Assembly (NCBI GenBank): GCA_945871445.1
Contig: CAMBWI010000021.1
Span: 1 to 37,414, forward strand
Reading direction: 5' to 3'
From: Singulisphaera sp. GP187
GTDB lineage: Bacteria > Planctomycetota > Phycisphaerae > Phycisphaerales > SM1A02
DNA length: 37,414 nucleotides
Position 1 is the stretch's first letter; each line of letters opens with the position of its first letter. The notes beneath the pieces were generated by a model. It was not told the DNA's origin. It ran no database searches and worked only from the letters and a program-made list of their open reading frames with translations. Position numbers and translations under genes: made by a program. Of this stretch, positions 24,754 to 34,163 are shown in pieces.

Positions 24754-26250
24754 TCAACCGTGAATCACACGGCCTTCGGTTGCTAGCGCAGCTTCGTGAA
24801 TCGCCTCGTGCATTGTCGGATGCGCATGAACTGTCGAGATGATGTCCTCTGCAGTCGCTTCGAGTCGTTTTGCTAGTCCGATTTCGCCGATCAATTCGCT
24901 TGCGTCTTCGCCAAAAATATGAGCCCCGAGAATTTCTCCATATGGTTCGCTCGTGATGATCTTCACAAGTCCATCAGTTGCACCAACGGCGATTGCTTTC
25001 CCGTGTGCCTTCAGCGGATACTTGCCAACTTTATATTTCAACCCTTTTGCCTTCGCTTCGCGCTCGGTCATACCAATCGACGCAACTTGTGGATTGCAAT
25101 ATGTGCATCCTGGGATCGATGCATAATCCACGCCAAGCGTGTGATGACCCTTCATGCGTTCGACACATGCAACGGCTTCTTCGCTGGCGACATGCGCAAG
25201 CCAAGGCGGTCCGATGACATCGCCAATTGCATACACGCCAGGCACGCTCGTTTGATACGAAGGCTCTGGCTTGTCTTGATAATCCGTCCAGATGTGACCT
25301 TTCGAAGGACCTGCATCACAAATGCGAACACCAAGCGAAGGGTCGAACAAACCGTCATAGCGCGCGCCAACACCAACAGCAACAAGCACGATTTCAACTT
25401 CAATAATGTCCGTCTTCTTTTCGTCTTTCACTTCGTACAAGGTGACTTTTGCACCCTTTGCGTTCTTGTCGATTGCCTTGACGCTCGACCCAACTCTGAA
25501 TGTGATTCCTTGCGCCGCAAATGTTTTCATTGCTGCGGCAGAAATGTCATCATCTTCGATTGGAAGAATCCGATCCTGCATCTCGACCACGGTGACCTTT
25601 GTTCCAAATGCGTTATAGAAGTATGCGAACTCCATGCCGATTGCGCCCGATCCGATGATCAGCATTGATGCAGGTCGCGTTGGAAGGTTCATCGCTTCAT
25701 AACTTGAGATGATTGTCTTGCCGTCGCATGGCGCAAATGGAAGTTGTTTCGGAGCAGCTCCAGTTGCAAGCATGACGCGATCTGCAGTGATGATTTGTGC
25801 TTCACCTTCGCTCGCACCTTTGTAATACGTCCCGCTGGCTTTTCTTACTTCAACTTTGCATGGACCCGCTGCAGTCTTGCCAGCCGTGATTTTTGCGTGA
25901 CCGACGACATGATCGATCTTGTTCTTCTTGAAAAGAAATGCGATGCCAGAATTCAATTGACCAGTAATGCTGCGACTTCGACCGACGACTTTTTCCCAAT
26001 TGACTTTGACATGTTCTGGCTTGATTTCAATCCCCCATGTTTCGCCATGACGAATCGCTTCCATATAGAGCTCCGCATTATGCAACAACGCCTTCGTTGG
26101 GATGCAGCCCCAATTCAAGCAAACGCCGCCGAGCTTGTCGCGTTCAATGCAACAGACTTTCATGCCCATTTGCGCTGCGCGAATCGCGCCAACATAACCA
26201 CCGGGTCCGCTTCCAATCACGATGAGGTCGTAATGCTTTATGTCTGTCAT
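24754..26250 (-). CDS. lpdA: dihydrolipoyl dehydrogenase (E3)
   Basis: FAD enzyme that reoxidises lipoyl groups of pyruvate and 2-oxoglutarate dehydrogenase complexes. FAD motif IGSGPGGYVGAIRAAQMG, the redox disulfide CLNWGC, a second dinucleotide motif IIGSGAIGMEFAYFYNAFG, VYAIGDVIGPPWLAHVAS, and the C-terminal His-Glu motif HAHPTMHEAIHEAAL are present. I chose the ATG at 26250 (MTDIKHYDLIV), which gives 498 aa. An in-frame start at 26274 adds eight residues encoded across a run of seven C. Neither has a good ribosome site. No E1/E2 gene is adjacent. Confidence 0.96.
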   Translation of the reverse strand: MTDIKHYDLIVIGSGPGGYVGAIRAAQMGMKVCCIERDKLGGVCLNWGCIPTKALLHNAELYMEAIRHGETWGIEIKPEHVKVNWEKVVGRSRSITGQLNSGIAFLFKKNKIDHVVGHAKITAGKTAAGPCKVEVRKASGTYYKGASEGEAQIITADRVMLATGAAPKQLPFAPCDGKTIISSYEAMNLPTRPASMLIIGSGAIGMEFAYFYNAFGTKVTVVEMQDRILPIEDDDISAAAMKTFAAQGITFRVGSSVKAIDKNAKGAKVTLYEVKDEKKTDIIEVEIVLVAVGVGARYDGLFDPSLGVRICDAGPSKGHIWTDYQDKPEPSYQTSVPGVYAIGDVIGPPWLAHVASEEAVACVERMKGHHTLGVDYASIPGCTYCNPQVASIGMTEREAKAKGLKYKVGKYPLKAHGKAIAVGATDGLVKIITSEPYGEILGAHIFGEDASELIGEIGLAKRLEATAEDIISTVHAHPTMHEAIHEAALATEGRVIHG

Positions 26251-26327
26251 AGGGGGGGTGATTCTAGCGATCATTTGAGGGAGGTTTGCTAGTATCTCTC
26301 TCCCCCGAATAATCTGCGGGAAACCCT

Positions 26328-27140
26328 ATGCGAACTGCTCTCATCAGCGACATCCATTCGAATCTGTCTGCGCTGGAAACGGTGTTGGCGGATATTGATA
26401 GTCGTGGCGTTGATCGCATTCTTTCTCTGGGCGATATTGTTGGATATGGACCCGATCCAAAGGAATGCGTTGATTTGGTTGCCAAGCGTTGTGAGTGGAG
26501 CTTGATGGGCAATCACGATTTTGGTGTGTTGTATGAGCCAACCAATTTCAACGCTTCCGCTGAAGCCGCGGCATATTGGACTCGTCGACAATTGGAGCCA
26601 CCGAAGGCTGAAGATAGTTCCGCAGGTGCGGAGTATGACGTTGCCGAAGCTGTGCGCCGCTGGGAATTTCTTGGTCAGCTTCGTGTACGCGTTGTCTTTG
26701 GTCCGTTTCTTTGCGTGCATGGTTCGCCGCGCAGGCCAATCAATGAATACATCTTTCCAGAAGATCCGCTGAATAGCACGAAGAAGATCAAGGATATTTT
26801 TGCGCGCATCAAGCCGTCGCGTGTTTGTCTTGTTGGGCACACGCATGTTTCTGGTGTCTTTACAGACGATCCAGATTTTCTTCCTGCCGCAGAAATGACT
26901 GACGGAATTTATAAGTTCTCTGCACAAGAGTCAGTGATCGTCAATCCTGGTTCGGTTGGTCAGCCTCGGGATCTTGATCCACGCGCTTCGTATGCAATCT
27001 TGGAAACCGGCGAAAACTTTGAACCAATCTCCGTGCAGTTCATTCGTTTGGAATATGACATCGAACGTACGGTTGAAAAAATCAAGAGAATTGATGATTT
27101 GAACGAATGGCTCGGAGAACGACTTCTGCAGGGTCGTTGA
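26328..27140 (+). CDS. metallophosphoesterase (calcineurin-like)
   Basis: 270 aa, soluble. The dimetal-site motifs are complete and in order: SDIHSNL (Asp, His), LGDIVGYGPDP, MGNHD, VHGSP and GHTH. The C-terminal VNPGSVGQPRD is typical of small stand-alone phosphodiesterases of the YfcE/MJ0936-like type. Substrate unknown. Divergent from lpdA across about 75 bp. yidC follows after 26 nt. Confidence 0.92.
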   Translation: MRTALISDIHSNLSALETVLADIDSRGVDRILSLGDIVGYGPDPKECVDLVAKRCEWSLMGNHDFGVLYEPTNFNASAEAAAYWTRRQLEPPKAEDSSAGAEYDVAEAVRRWEFLGQLRVRVVFGPFLCVHGSPRRPINEYIFPEDPLNSTKKIKDIFARIKPSRVCLVGHTHVSGVFTDDPDFLPAAEMTDGIYKFSAQESVIVNPGSVGQPRDLDPRASYAILETGENFEPISVQFIRLEYDIERTVEKIKRIDDLNEWLGERLLQGR

Positions 27141-27166
27141 GTATCAAGAAAGAAAAACGAATAAAA

Positions 27167-29395
27167 ATGAATAAGGGAACTCGAAAATTACTTCTGACGC
27201 TGTTGGTCATCTCATTCGCGGCAAGCATCGTGACGATTGTCATGACAGGCAAGGGAGCTGCAAAATCCAAGCAATTTGTTGATTCTCCGGCGGAGGTCAG
27301 CACTCAATCAACCACTCAGACTGCTCCGATTGCTGCGACTTCGGCAACCACTGCGACTGAAGTTGCACAGGTGGTTGCGCCAGTTGCGGTGATCCCACCG
27401 AATGCGCCAGTTGCGCAAGCTCCTTCAGCAACGCCCACAACAAAGCTGAAGGCTCGCCCTTCTAGCGCAGCGATTTCAACTGTGACAAGTGTTGGATCGC
27501 TCGATCCAACGAAAGCTCGCTTTCAAATTGAATTTTCTCCAACGGGTGCTGGAATCAGTCGGATTATTTTTAGTGAATTTTGGTTTCACGCAGCCGATCG
27601 CACTGCTGCGATTCGAAATGCAGCCGCAATCGCATCTGGCGCAAATGTTATTCCTCCATTGCCCGACATAAGCAGTCGGTATTTTCTGGCGCCGGTTGGG
27701 TCCCTCGCAACTTTCACGGTGCCAATGTTGTGCGCTCACTCGATTCAAGTCGATGGTCAGTCGATATCGCTCTTTGGGGCAGTGTGGTCAGAACAATCTC
27801 CGGGAAATTTCGAAACACTTCTGACAGACGAGGCTGGAACTCCCGTGATGAAAGTTCGGCGGGTGTTTGCAGTGCAATCGAATGAAGGTGATGGATATGA
27901 CATCACATTGACACAGACGGTCGAGAATCTTTCCAATCTCACACATAAGGTCAGCATCGTGCAATATGGCCCTGGAGATTTGACGCAAGCTGCAAATGAG
28001 ATGATGGATATTCGTCGTTTGCAGTTTGGATATTTGATGAGCGAACGGCGCGATCCAGCGCAATCTTCCGTCATTACCCACGATGCGATGCTCGAGCGCG
28101 CTGCAGTTGTCTCGAATGTGGCCGCGGCAAAGTTTGATGTTTGGCCAAGTCCAGATCAGAAGGAACAAGATCAACACCTGAGTTGGTTTGGAACCACAAA
28201 TCGGTATTTTTCTCTCGCAGTGCATGCGCCAATGACACCGACTGCGACTGGAGTTCCCAGCAAATCACTCGCAACTTCGATCGAGTCCATTCGTGCCTCA
28301 CTTGGCGATGCAAGTCCAACTGATCCAACCGGCGCACCGACGCTTTTTATTGAATTGCATTCGCCAGTGCGCACTATCGCAGCTGGGCAGACGACAGATT
28401 TTTCTATGGGTGTCTTTGCAGGTCCTCTTGATCGAGCAATCCTTGCCAAGAAGCAGCCATACAGCGCGCTGGAAATGTCTGGTCTCATCGTCTATTCGAT
28501 GGGTGGGTGTTGTTCGTGGTGCACCTTTGCGTGGCTCGCAAATTTGATGGTCATCTTCTTGGATTTCCTTTATGGCTATGTTGTGTTTGATTGGGCGCTT
28601 GCAATCATCGCACTCGTGCTCGTTGTGCGACTTGTCTTGCATCCGATCAGCAAGAAGTCACAAGTTCAGATGCAACTTTTGACTAAAGGCATGGCGGAGA
28701 TGAAGCCTGAACTTGATGCGCTCAAAGCAAGATATGGCGACGATCCAAAGAAAATGCAGCAAGAGCAGATGCGCCTCTATAAAGAGAAGGGGGTGAATCC
28801 TGTTGGATGCATTGGTGGATTCTTGCCGACGTTCTTGCAGATGCCAATTTGGATGGCGCTCTATGCCGTTCTCTATCTGGCCTTCGAACTTCGCCAACAG
28901 CCTGCATTCTTTGGCTTTTTTCAGCTGTTTGGTGGTTGGTCTTTTCTTGGCGACCTCAGTGCGGAAGATCAATTCATCATGTTGCCAATTCCGATCAATC
29001 TCTATTTTACATCGCTCCCAAGCATCAATATTGTGCCATTACTGATGGGCGGTGTTTTTTATATTCAGCAGAAATATATGGCGCCTCCGCCATCAACCAT
29101 ACAAACTCCGGAGCAACTACAACAACAAAAAATGATGCGAGTTATGACTGTTGTGATGTTCCCAGTCATGCTTTATAAGGCTCCATCTGGTTTAACTTTG
29201 TACATCATGACGTCGACGCTTGTTGGAATTTGGGAGAGCAAGCGCGTCCGAAAATTTATTGAAATGACAAAGGATCAGCCCATCGTGCAGAAGAAATCCA
29301 AGACGCGCGATGCCATTGGAAAGTTGTACGAGAAGGCTTTAGAGCGCGCGCAATCAAAGCGTGAAACAAATAAGAAGTTTAAAGACAGAGGCTGA
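27167..29395 (+). CDS. yidC: membrane protein insertase YidC
   Basis: 742 aa from ATG 27167. An ATG at 27107 inside the upstream gene adds 20 basic residues and is less likely, since AAGAAAG stands upstream of 27167. A single N-terminal helix precedes an Ala/Pro/Thr-rich linker and a large beta-rich periplasmic domain (to about residue 435). The conserved insertase core follows: VFDWALAIIALVLVVRLVLH, the cytoplasmic helical hairpin KGMAEMKPELDALKARY, then GCIGGFLPTFLQMPIWMALY and three further helices, with a basic C-terminal tail. Inserts inner-membrane proteins alone or with SecYEG. Confidence 0.95.
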   Translation: MNKGTRKLLLTLLVISFAASIVTIVMTGKGAAKSKQFVDSPAEVSTQSTTQTAPIAATSATTATEVAQVVAPVAVIPPNAPVAQAPSATPTTKLKARPSSAAISTVTSVGSLDPTKARFQIEFSPTGAGISRIIFSEFWFHAADRTAAIRNAAAIASGANVIPPLPDISSRYFLAPVGSLATFTVPMLCAHSIQVDGQSISLFGAVWSEQSPGNFETLLTDEAGTPVMKVRRVFAVQSNEGDGYDITLTQTVENLSNLTHKVSIVQYGPGDLTQAANEMMDIRRLQFGYLMSERRDPAQSSVITHDAMLERAAVVSNVAAAKFDVWPSPDQKEQDQHLSWFGTTNRYFSLAVHAPMTPTATGVPSKSLATSIESIRASLGDASPTDPTGAPTLFIELHSPVRTIAAGQTTDFSMGVFAGPLDRAILAKKQPYSALEMSGLIVYSMGGCCSWCTFAWLANLMVIFLDFLYGYVVFDWALAIIALVLVVRLVLHPISKKSQVQMQLLTKGMAEMKPELDALKARYGDDPKKMQQEQMRLYKEKGVNPVGCIGGFLPTFLQMPIWMALYAVLYLAFELRQQPAFFGFFQLFGGWSFLGDLSAEDQFIMLPIPINLYFTSLPSINIVPLLMGGVFYIQQKYMAPPPSTIQTPEQLQQQKMMRVMTVVMFPVMLYKAPSGLTLYIMTSTLVGIWESKRVRKFIEMTKDQPIVQKKSKTRDAIGKLYEKALERAQSKRETNKKFKDRG

Positions 29396-29396
29396 T

Positions 29397-30812
29397 ATGC
29401 CTGAACCCGCGAATTGGGTCGAGACTGCGTCAGCATCCGATGCAATCGCGGCGATTTCGTCGCCGTCAGGTTCTGCCGAACGTGGCATCGTGCGTATCAG
29501 TGGCGATGCAGCATTTCAGATTGTGAATCAGCGACTTGTTGAAGGTAAATTGATTACACGCCGCGGCGTTCAATCTGTCCGTATCGGCCTCTCGATATCT
29601 GGGCAAAGGGTTGATGTCCCTGCACTCGCACTGGTGATGGTTTCCCCGCAAAGTTTCACGGGGCAAGACACGGTCGAGTTTTTACTTGCAGGTCACACAA
29701 CACTCTTGGCGGCCGTTGTCAATGCTCTGTGTGATCCTGCAATGGGCGCACCGTGCGCGCGCCGAGCATCGCCAGGCGAGTTCAGCGCTCGCGCATTTCT
29801 CAGTGGCACGCTTGCTATGGAAGATGCGGAGTCGATCGCACTTTCCATTTCCGCAGAATCAGATTCGCAATTGGATGCTGCGCGACAATTGCGCACTGGG
29901 CGCATCGGCCAAATTGCATTGAAAGCCGCAGAGGAAATCACAGGCTTGCTTGCGCTTGTCGAAGCTGGCATTGATTTTAGCGACCAAGAAGATGTTGTTG
30001 CGATTACTGCAGTCGACCTTGCAGCAGGAATCGCTGCTGTCCAGGCGAATCTTGTTGCGGCAGTCAATCAAACAACACCAGAAGAATCATTGCGTGCGCT
30101 TCCTGTCATTGCGTTGCGAGGAGCAACAAATGCTGGAAAATCGAGCCTTTTCAACGCACTTCTTGGACATGAACGCGTTGTCACATCGCCTCAAGCAGGT
30201 TCGACACGCGATGCGATTGTCGAAACCTTGAAATTGAATCGAGGCCGAGAAGCATTGCTGGTTGACTTGCCTGGCATTGAAGATCCACAGCATGCGCTTG
30301 AAGAGCAAATGCAACAACTTGCGCAGCATGCATTCGTCGCAGCAACAGTGCAATTGAATTGCATACCAATCGCCATCGATGCGACGGCTATGAGTGGTGC
30401 GCGAATGATGACCGTGTGGACGAAGTCGGACTGCGCAGATGATCGAAGTCTCGCACACGCCAAAGTGCAAGGTGGTTGCATGACAAGCGCATTGAATGGT
30501 GATGGCATCGACGAACTTCGCGAAGCACTCACTGCTGCAGTCGATGATGGAGGCTGGGTTGGCGGATCGAGACTTGCGCCAGTTCTGCTTGCTCGGCATC
30601 GATCAGCACTTGCCGATGCGCAGAGTCTGATGGGACAAGCGCGCGATGCGGCACAAGCGTGCGTGAATGCTGGTCGACGCGCAGCAGAACCTGCGGAGAT
30701 TATTGCGATGCAATTGCGCGATGCGCTTGATGCGCTTGGCATTGTTGCGGGTCACCGAACACCAGATGATGTGCTTGCTGCGCTCTTCGCACGATTCTGC
30801 ATCGGAAAGTGA
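29397..30812 (+). CDS. mnmE: tRNA-modification GTPase MnmE
   Basis: 471 aa. With MnmG it installs the 5-carboxymethylaminomethyl group on wobble uridine of tRNAs. N-terminal tetrahydrofolate-binding domain (AAISSPSGSAERGIVRISG, ASPGEFSARAFLSG, DAESIALSISAESD), an inserted G domain with GATNAGKSSLFNALLG and AGSTRDAIVE, and the canonical C-terminal CIGK holding the catalytic Cys. Unusual points: G3 reads DLPG instead of DTAG, and G4 reads TKSD instead of NKxD. I chose ATG 29397, preceded by GAGG at 5-nt spacing and 1 nt after the yidC stop; the longer frame from 29361 overlaps yidC. Confidence 0.92.
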   Translation: MPEPANWVETASASDAIAAISSPSGSAERGIVRISGDAAFQIVNQRLVEGKLITRRGVQSVRIGLSISGQRVDVPALALVMVSPQSFTGQDTVEFLLAGHTTLLAAVVNALCDPAMGAPCARRASPGEFSARAFLSGTLAMEDAESIALSISAESDSQLDAARQLRTGRIGQIALKAAEEITGLLALVEAGIDFSDQEDVVAITAVDLAAGIAAVQANLVAAVNQTTPEESLRALPVIALRGATNAGKSSLFNALLGHERVVTSPQAGSTRDAIVETLKLNRGREALLVDLPGIEDPQHALEEQMQQLAQHAFVAATVQLNCIPIAIDATAMSGARMMTVWTKSDCADDRSLAHAKVQGGCMTSALNGDGIDELREALTAAVDDGGWVGGSRLAPVLLARHRSALADAQSLMGQARDAAQACVNAGRRAAEPAEIIAMQLRDALDALGIVAGHRTPDDVLAALFARFCIGK

Positions 30813-30832
30813 TCTGCGATATAAAAGAGCAA

Positions 30833-31234
30833 ATGGCGCAGATTCATACATTAGAAATTCGACCGCGTTACTGTGAGTGCGATCCGATGAGCGTCGTTCA
30901 TCACACGGTCTATCCGATTTGGTTCGAGATGGGCAGGACAGAATTATTGCGTGCGAGTGGTTCAACATATGCCGATCTTGAATCGCGCGGAATATTGCTG
31001 GCAGTCACGCGGTTGGATGTGAGATATCGCAAGCCTGCGAAGTATGACGAACTGCTCACGCTTGAAACCACACTGCGCGATGTCGGACATGTGAAGATAG
31101 AACATTCATATCGACTTCTGCGCGGGGCCGAAGAACTTGTGATCGGCGAGACGACACTCGCTTGCATTGGTCGTGATGGTCGCGTGCAACCGTTGCCAGA
31201 AAATTGGAACGGCGCTTCTATTGCGGCGGGTTAA
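30833..31234 (+). CDS. hotdog-fold acyl-CoA thioesterase (YbgC/4HBT family)
   Basis: 133 aa. The N-terminal RPRYCECDPMSVVHHTVYPIWFEMGRT region matches the 4HBT signature, with the catalytic Asp in ECD followed by VVHHTVYPIWFE. The rest alternates strands as expected for a single hotdog. It hydrolyses short acyl-CoA esters in family members. ATG 30833 gives the usual family N-terminus; a GTG at 30809 overlapping the mnmE stop would add eight residues. Its last 17 nt overlap the convergent DUF721 gene. Confidence 0.9.
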   Translation: MAQIHTLEIRPRYCECDPMSVVHHTVYPIWFEMGRTELLRASGSTYADLESRGILLAVTRLDVRYRKPAKYDELLTLETTLRDVGHVKIEHSYRLLRGAEELVIGETTLACIGRDGRVQPLPENWNGASIAAG

Positions 31235-31634
31235 CTTGTCCGACGCGCATTTTCACGCGAGTGATTTTGCCGCCGCTTGCAGTACGAATTTCAGCATCGA
31301 CTCCACCGCGCAATATCCGATCAAGGGTATAGCTGGTCGCCGCGGATCCAGTGACCACAGTCAGAATGCCACCAGAGATTCCAGAGAGCCGTGTGTCTTC
31401 TCGAACTTTTTCTGGAATCAATCTTTCCCAGAGTTCAGCCGCATTTCCGAATCGCTCTGCGTGTCGCTCGACAGATGTTCGCATTCGAGCGACATCGCTG
31501 CGTATTGAATCGGCAGGGATTGCGTTTGCACCTCTCGCACCGCGGCGCTTTTGCAGATCACGAAGATGTTCGAGGGGAGTCCCCATAATGCAAAGTAATT
31601 GTACGGGGCACTCTCGCTGTTTCCATATGTTCAC
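31218..31634 (-). CDS. DUF721 (DciA-like) protein
   Basis: 138 aa. The C-terminal half (ELWERLIPEKVREDTRLSGI, GGILTVVTGSAATSYTLDRI, KITRVKMRVG) fits the DUF721/DciA pattern of a KH-like domain. DciA loads the replicative helicase in many bacteria that lack DnaC. GTG 31634 has AGAGGAT just upstream. An internal ATG at 31586 would drop 16 residues of unclear conservation. Divergent from the ABC ATPase with only 14 nt between starts if 31634 is used. Confidence 0.8.
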   Translation of the reverse strand: MNIWKQRECPVQLLCIMGTPLEHLRDLQKRRGARGANAIPADSIRSDVARMRTSVERHAERFGNAAELWERLIPEKVREDTRLSGISGGILTVVTGSAATSYTLDRILRGGVDAEIRTASGGKITRVKMRVGQVNPPQ

Positions 31635-31648
31635 TTATCCTCTTCTTT

Positions 31649-32731
31649 GTGACAAATCTGCGCCTATCCAACATTCGCAAAGCATTCGGCCAAACCCTCG
31701 TCGTTGAAGATGTCACTATTGAAGTCCCATCAGGATCGCTTTTCTTTCTGCTTGGATCTTCTGGATGCGGCAAGACCACGATTTTGCGGATGATCGCAGG
31801 GTTCCTTCAGCCGACAGCGGGAAGAGTTTTCTTTGACGATCGTGATGTCACTGGACTTCCCGCTGAGAAGCGCAATACAGGAATGGTCTTTCAGAATTAT
31901 GCCCTCTGGCCACATATGACAGTCTCGCAAAATATCGGATTTGGTTTAGATGTTCGAGGCATGCCATCCACCGAGAAGAAAAAGCGCATCGGAGAATCCC
32001 TTGAACTTGTCCGTATGAGTCAATATGCCGATCGACTTCCAAACCAACTTTCGGGTGGCCAGCAACAACGCGTCGCCTTGGCACGCGCAATCGCATTTCG
32101 TCCTGATCTACTTTTGCTTGATGAACCATTATCAAATCTTGATGCGAAACTGCGATTGGAAATGCGGTCGGAGATTCGACGAATTTCACATGAACTGCGT
32201 ATCACAATGATTTATGTCACACACGATCAACATGAAGCGCTGTCACTCGCCGATCAAATTGCGGTGATGACAGCGGGAAAGATCGAACAGATTGGTTCGC
32301 CGCGCGATGTGTATCAGCGGCCGCGAACCCGATTTGTTGCAGAATTCATCGGCGATACAAACTTTCTTTCTGGCGATATTCAAGAAGCGCGCAACGCAAG
32401 CGGATTTGCACAAGTAACGACTCCGATTGCAAAGATGTCTGCGTTTGTTGGAGCAACAAAGAAAATCGGTGATCGAGTCACACTTTCGATTCGACCAGAG
32501 GCAATCACGATTGATGAAGCGAACGCGGCGACGCACTCACAATCCAACGCGGTAATCATTCTTGGAAAATGTATTGAGTCAACATATCTCGGCACTTATG
32601 CGCAGCACACCGTCGAAGTGAATGGACAGCGAATCAAGGTTTTTGAAATAAATCCACACTCAACATCATTTGTAGGCAAGCAGGTTCGCTTGACGATCGC
32701 TGCAGATCAAGTTGTTGGCGTCGAGGAGTGA
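31649..32731 (+). CDS. ABC transporter ATP-binding protein, MalK/PotA/FbpC type
   Basis: 360 aa, starting at GTG, with the N-terminal MTNLRLSNIRKAFG fitting the family. Walker A GSSGCGKTT (36-44), Q-loop VFQNYALWP, signature LSGGQQQRVALARA, Walker B LLLLDEPLSNLD and H-loop YVTHDQHEA are complete. The C-terminal third (about 235-360) is a TOBE-type regulatory domain. This subfamily powers import of sugars, polyamines or iron. No permease or binding-protein gene is adjacent, so the substrate is open. Convergent with the MFS gene with 2 nt between stops. Confidence 0.94.
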   Translation: MTNLRLSNIRKAFGQTLVVEDVTIEVPSGSLFFLLGSSGCGKTTILRMIAGFLQPTAGRVFFDDRDVTGLPAEKRNTGMVFQNYALWPHMTVSQNIGFGLDVRGMPSTEKKKRIGESLELVRMSQYADRLPNQLSGGQQQRVALARAIAFRPDLLLLDEPLSNLDAKLRLEMRSEIRRISHELRITMIYVTHDQHEALSLADQIAVMTAGKIEQIGSPRDVYQRPRTRFVAEFIGDTNFLSGDIQEARNASGFAQVTTPIAKMSAFVGATKKIGDRVTLSIRPEAITIDEANAATHSQSNAVIILGKCIESTYLGTYAQHTVEVNGQRIKVFEINPHSTSFVGKQVRLTIAADQVVGVEE

Positions 32732-32733
32732 AA

Positions 32734-34143
32734 TCAACTTTGCGGTTGTGGTTCAGTCATTCGCCGAACGAGAAAAAATCCAGCAACAAGTGCCATAAGT
32801 GCAATGATCGTATGCAGTCCAAATCCAAAGCCAATATCGCGCGCAGTGAGTTGCGAAGATGCCTCTCCTGGAAGGACGGCTGGCGAGAAACTGTGCATCA
32901 CAATAACCATCAATGCGATGCCGATTGTTGATCCAAACTGTCGCATCAGTTGAACCAGTCCACTCGCCTCGCCGCGCTGTCCGGTCGGTGCACGCGAGAG
33001 TGAATCGGCGTTTGCAGGACTCATTGCAAATCCACATCCAAGCCCAAAAACACTCATACCCAAGGCAAGAATTGGATAACTCATAGAAAAGATTCCAACG
33101 GTTTCAATGACCGTTCCAATCAACACAAAAGAAAGTCCGATCATAATTGGACGACGCGGGCCGTGATTGTCATACATCCGTCCAGCAAAGTGAATGATGC
33201 TCAGTACGGGAATGAGAAGGGGAAGCGTTCCCAATCCCGCTTGGATCGGCGTGAATCCCAAAAAGGTTTGAAGATAAAATGAGCCATAAATTCCCTGCCC
33301 TACATTGATGAAGCTGACGCAGAACAATATGAATGAGTTTCCAAGAAGTCCGCGATCTCGAAAGAGTCGAAGATCAATCGTTGGCTTTGGGAGTTTGAGT
33401 TGCCGATATACAAAAATGGATAAGAGTGCGGCACCGATTATGATTGTAAGCAAAGCAGAGTCCATCGTCAGACTTCGCGCTCCAAGCTCTTGCAATCCGC
33501 TGACAAGCATGGGTGTACCGATCAGCAAAAGCAAGATCGAAGGCCAATCAATTTTCTGCGCTCCTGAGCGAATCGATGTCATACGTAACTTCATTGTTAA
33601 TGTGAGTGAAATGATTGCGATGGGGACGTTGATCCAGAAGCACCAATGCCAAGATGCAAGTTCAACGCATACTCCGCCAATGAGCGGGCCAGCTGCCATA
33701 AACAAAAGTGAAATTCCTGCATATGTTGCCATCGCCCGACCGCGCTGATTCACGGGATAGATATCGATCACGATTGCAGCACTTGCGGGCTGCATTGTTG
33801 CCGCGCAAATTCCCTGCACAATTCGAGCGACTATAAAAACCCATGTAGTTGGTGCAAGCGCACACGCAATCGAGGCAACTGTAAATCCGATCATTCCCAA
33901 GCGAAACGCATTGATTCCACCAATCCAATCACTGAATCGTCCGCCAATCGCAACCCACGAAGCCATCGCAAGGAGGTAGCCATTGACAGCCCACGCTAAG
34001 GACGAGTCATCAAATTGCAAATCCTTCCGAATGCTTGGCAGTGCGACGCCAAGTACTGTCGAATCGAGCATGATCAGTGAGAGCGAACCAGTCATAGCCA
34101 CTAATGTCAGCCATCGTTTGTCTGGCGCATTCGATTCGGTCAT
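32734..34143 (-). CDS. MFS transporter, DHA2 (14-helix) type
   Basis: 469 aa with about 14 hydrophobic helices. Motif A-like GGRFSDWIGG follows helix 2, LDSTVLGVALPSI in helix 1 is characteristic of the EmrB/QacA subfamily, and RIVQGICAATMQPASAAIV with AGPLIGGVCVELASWHWCFWINVPI corresponds to motif C and its surroundings. Likely a proton-coupled drug or metabolite exporter. No EmrA-type adaptor or regulator is adjacent. Start codons of this gene and the thioredoxin gene are 20 nt apart. Confidence 0.93.
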   Translation of the reverse strand: MTESNAPDKRWLTLVAMTGSLSLIMLDSTVLGVALPSIRKDLQFDDSSLAWAVNGYLLAMASWVAIGGRFSDWIGGINAFRLGMIGFTVASIACALAPTTWVFIVARIVQGICAATMQPASAAIVIDIYPVNQRGRAMATYAGISLLFMAAGPLIGGVCVELASWHWCFWINVPIAIISLTLTMKLRMTSIRSGAQKIDWPSILLLLIGTPMLVSGLQELGARSLTMDSALLTIIIGAALLSIFVYRQLKLPKPTIDLRLFRDRGLLGNSFILFCVSFINVGQGIYGSFYLQTFLGFTPIQAGLGTLPLLIPVLSIIHFAGRMYDNHGPRRPIMIGLSFVLIGTVIETVGIFSMSYPILALGMSVFGLGCGFAMSPANADSLSRAPTGQRGEASGLVQLMRQFGSTIGIALMVIVMHSFSPAVLPGEASSQLTARDIGFGFGLHTIIALMALVAGFFLVRRMTEPQPQS

Positions 34144-34163
34144 ACATCGAGTATAAGACCGAT

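Noticed and set aside
24919-25668. 249-codon plus-strand open frame inside lpdA
   Set aside because: Antisense shadow of a highly conserved enzyme with Cys/His/Arg-rich nonsense-like composition.
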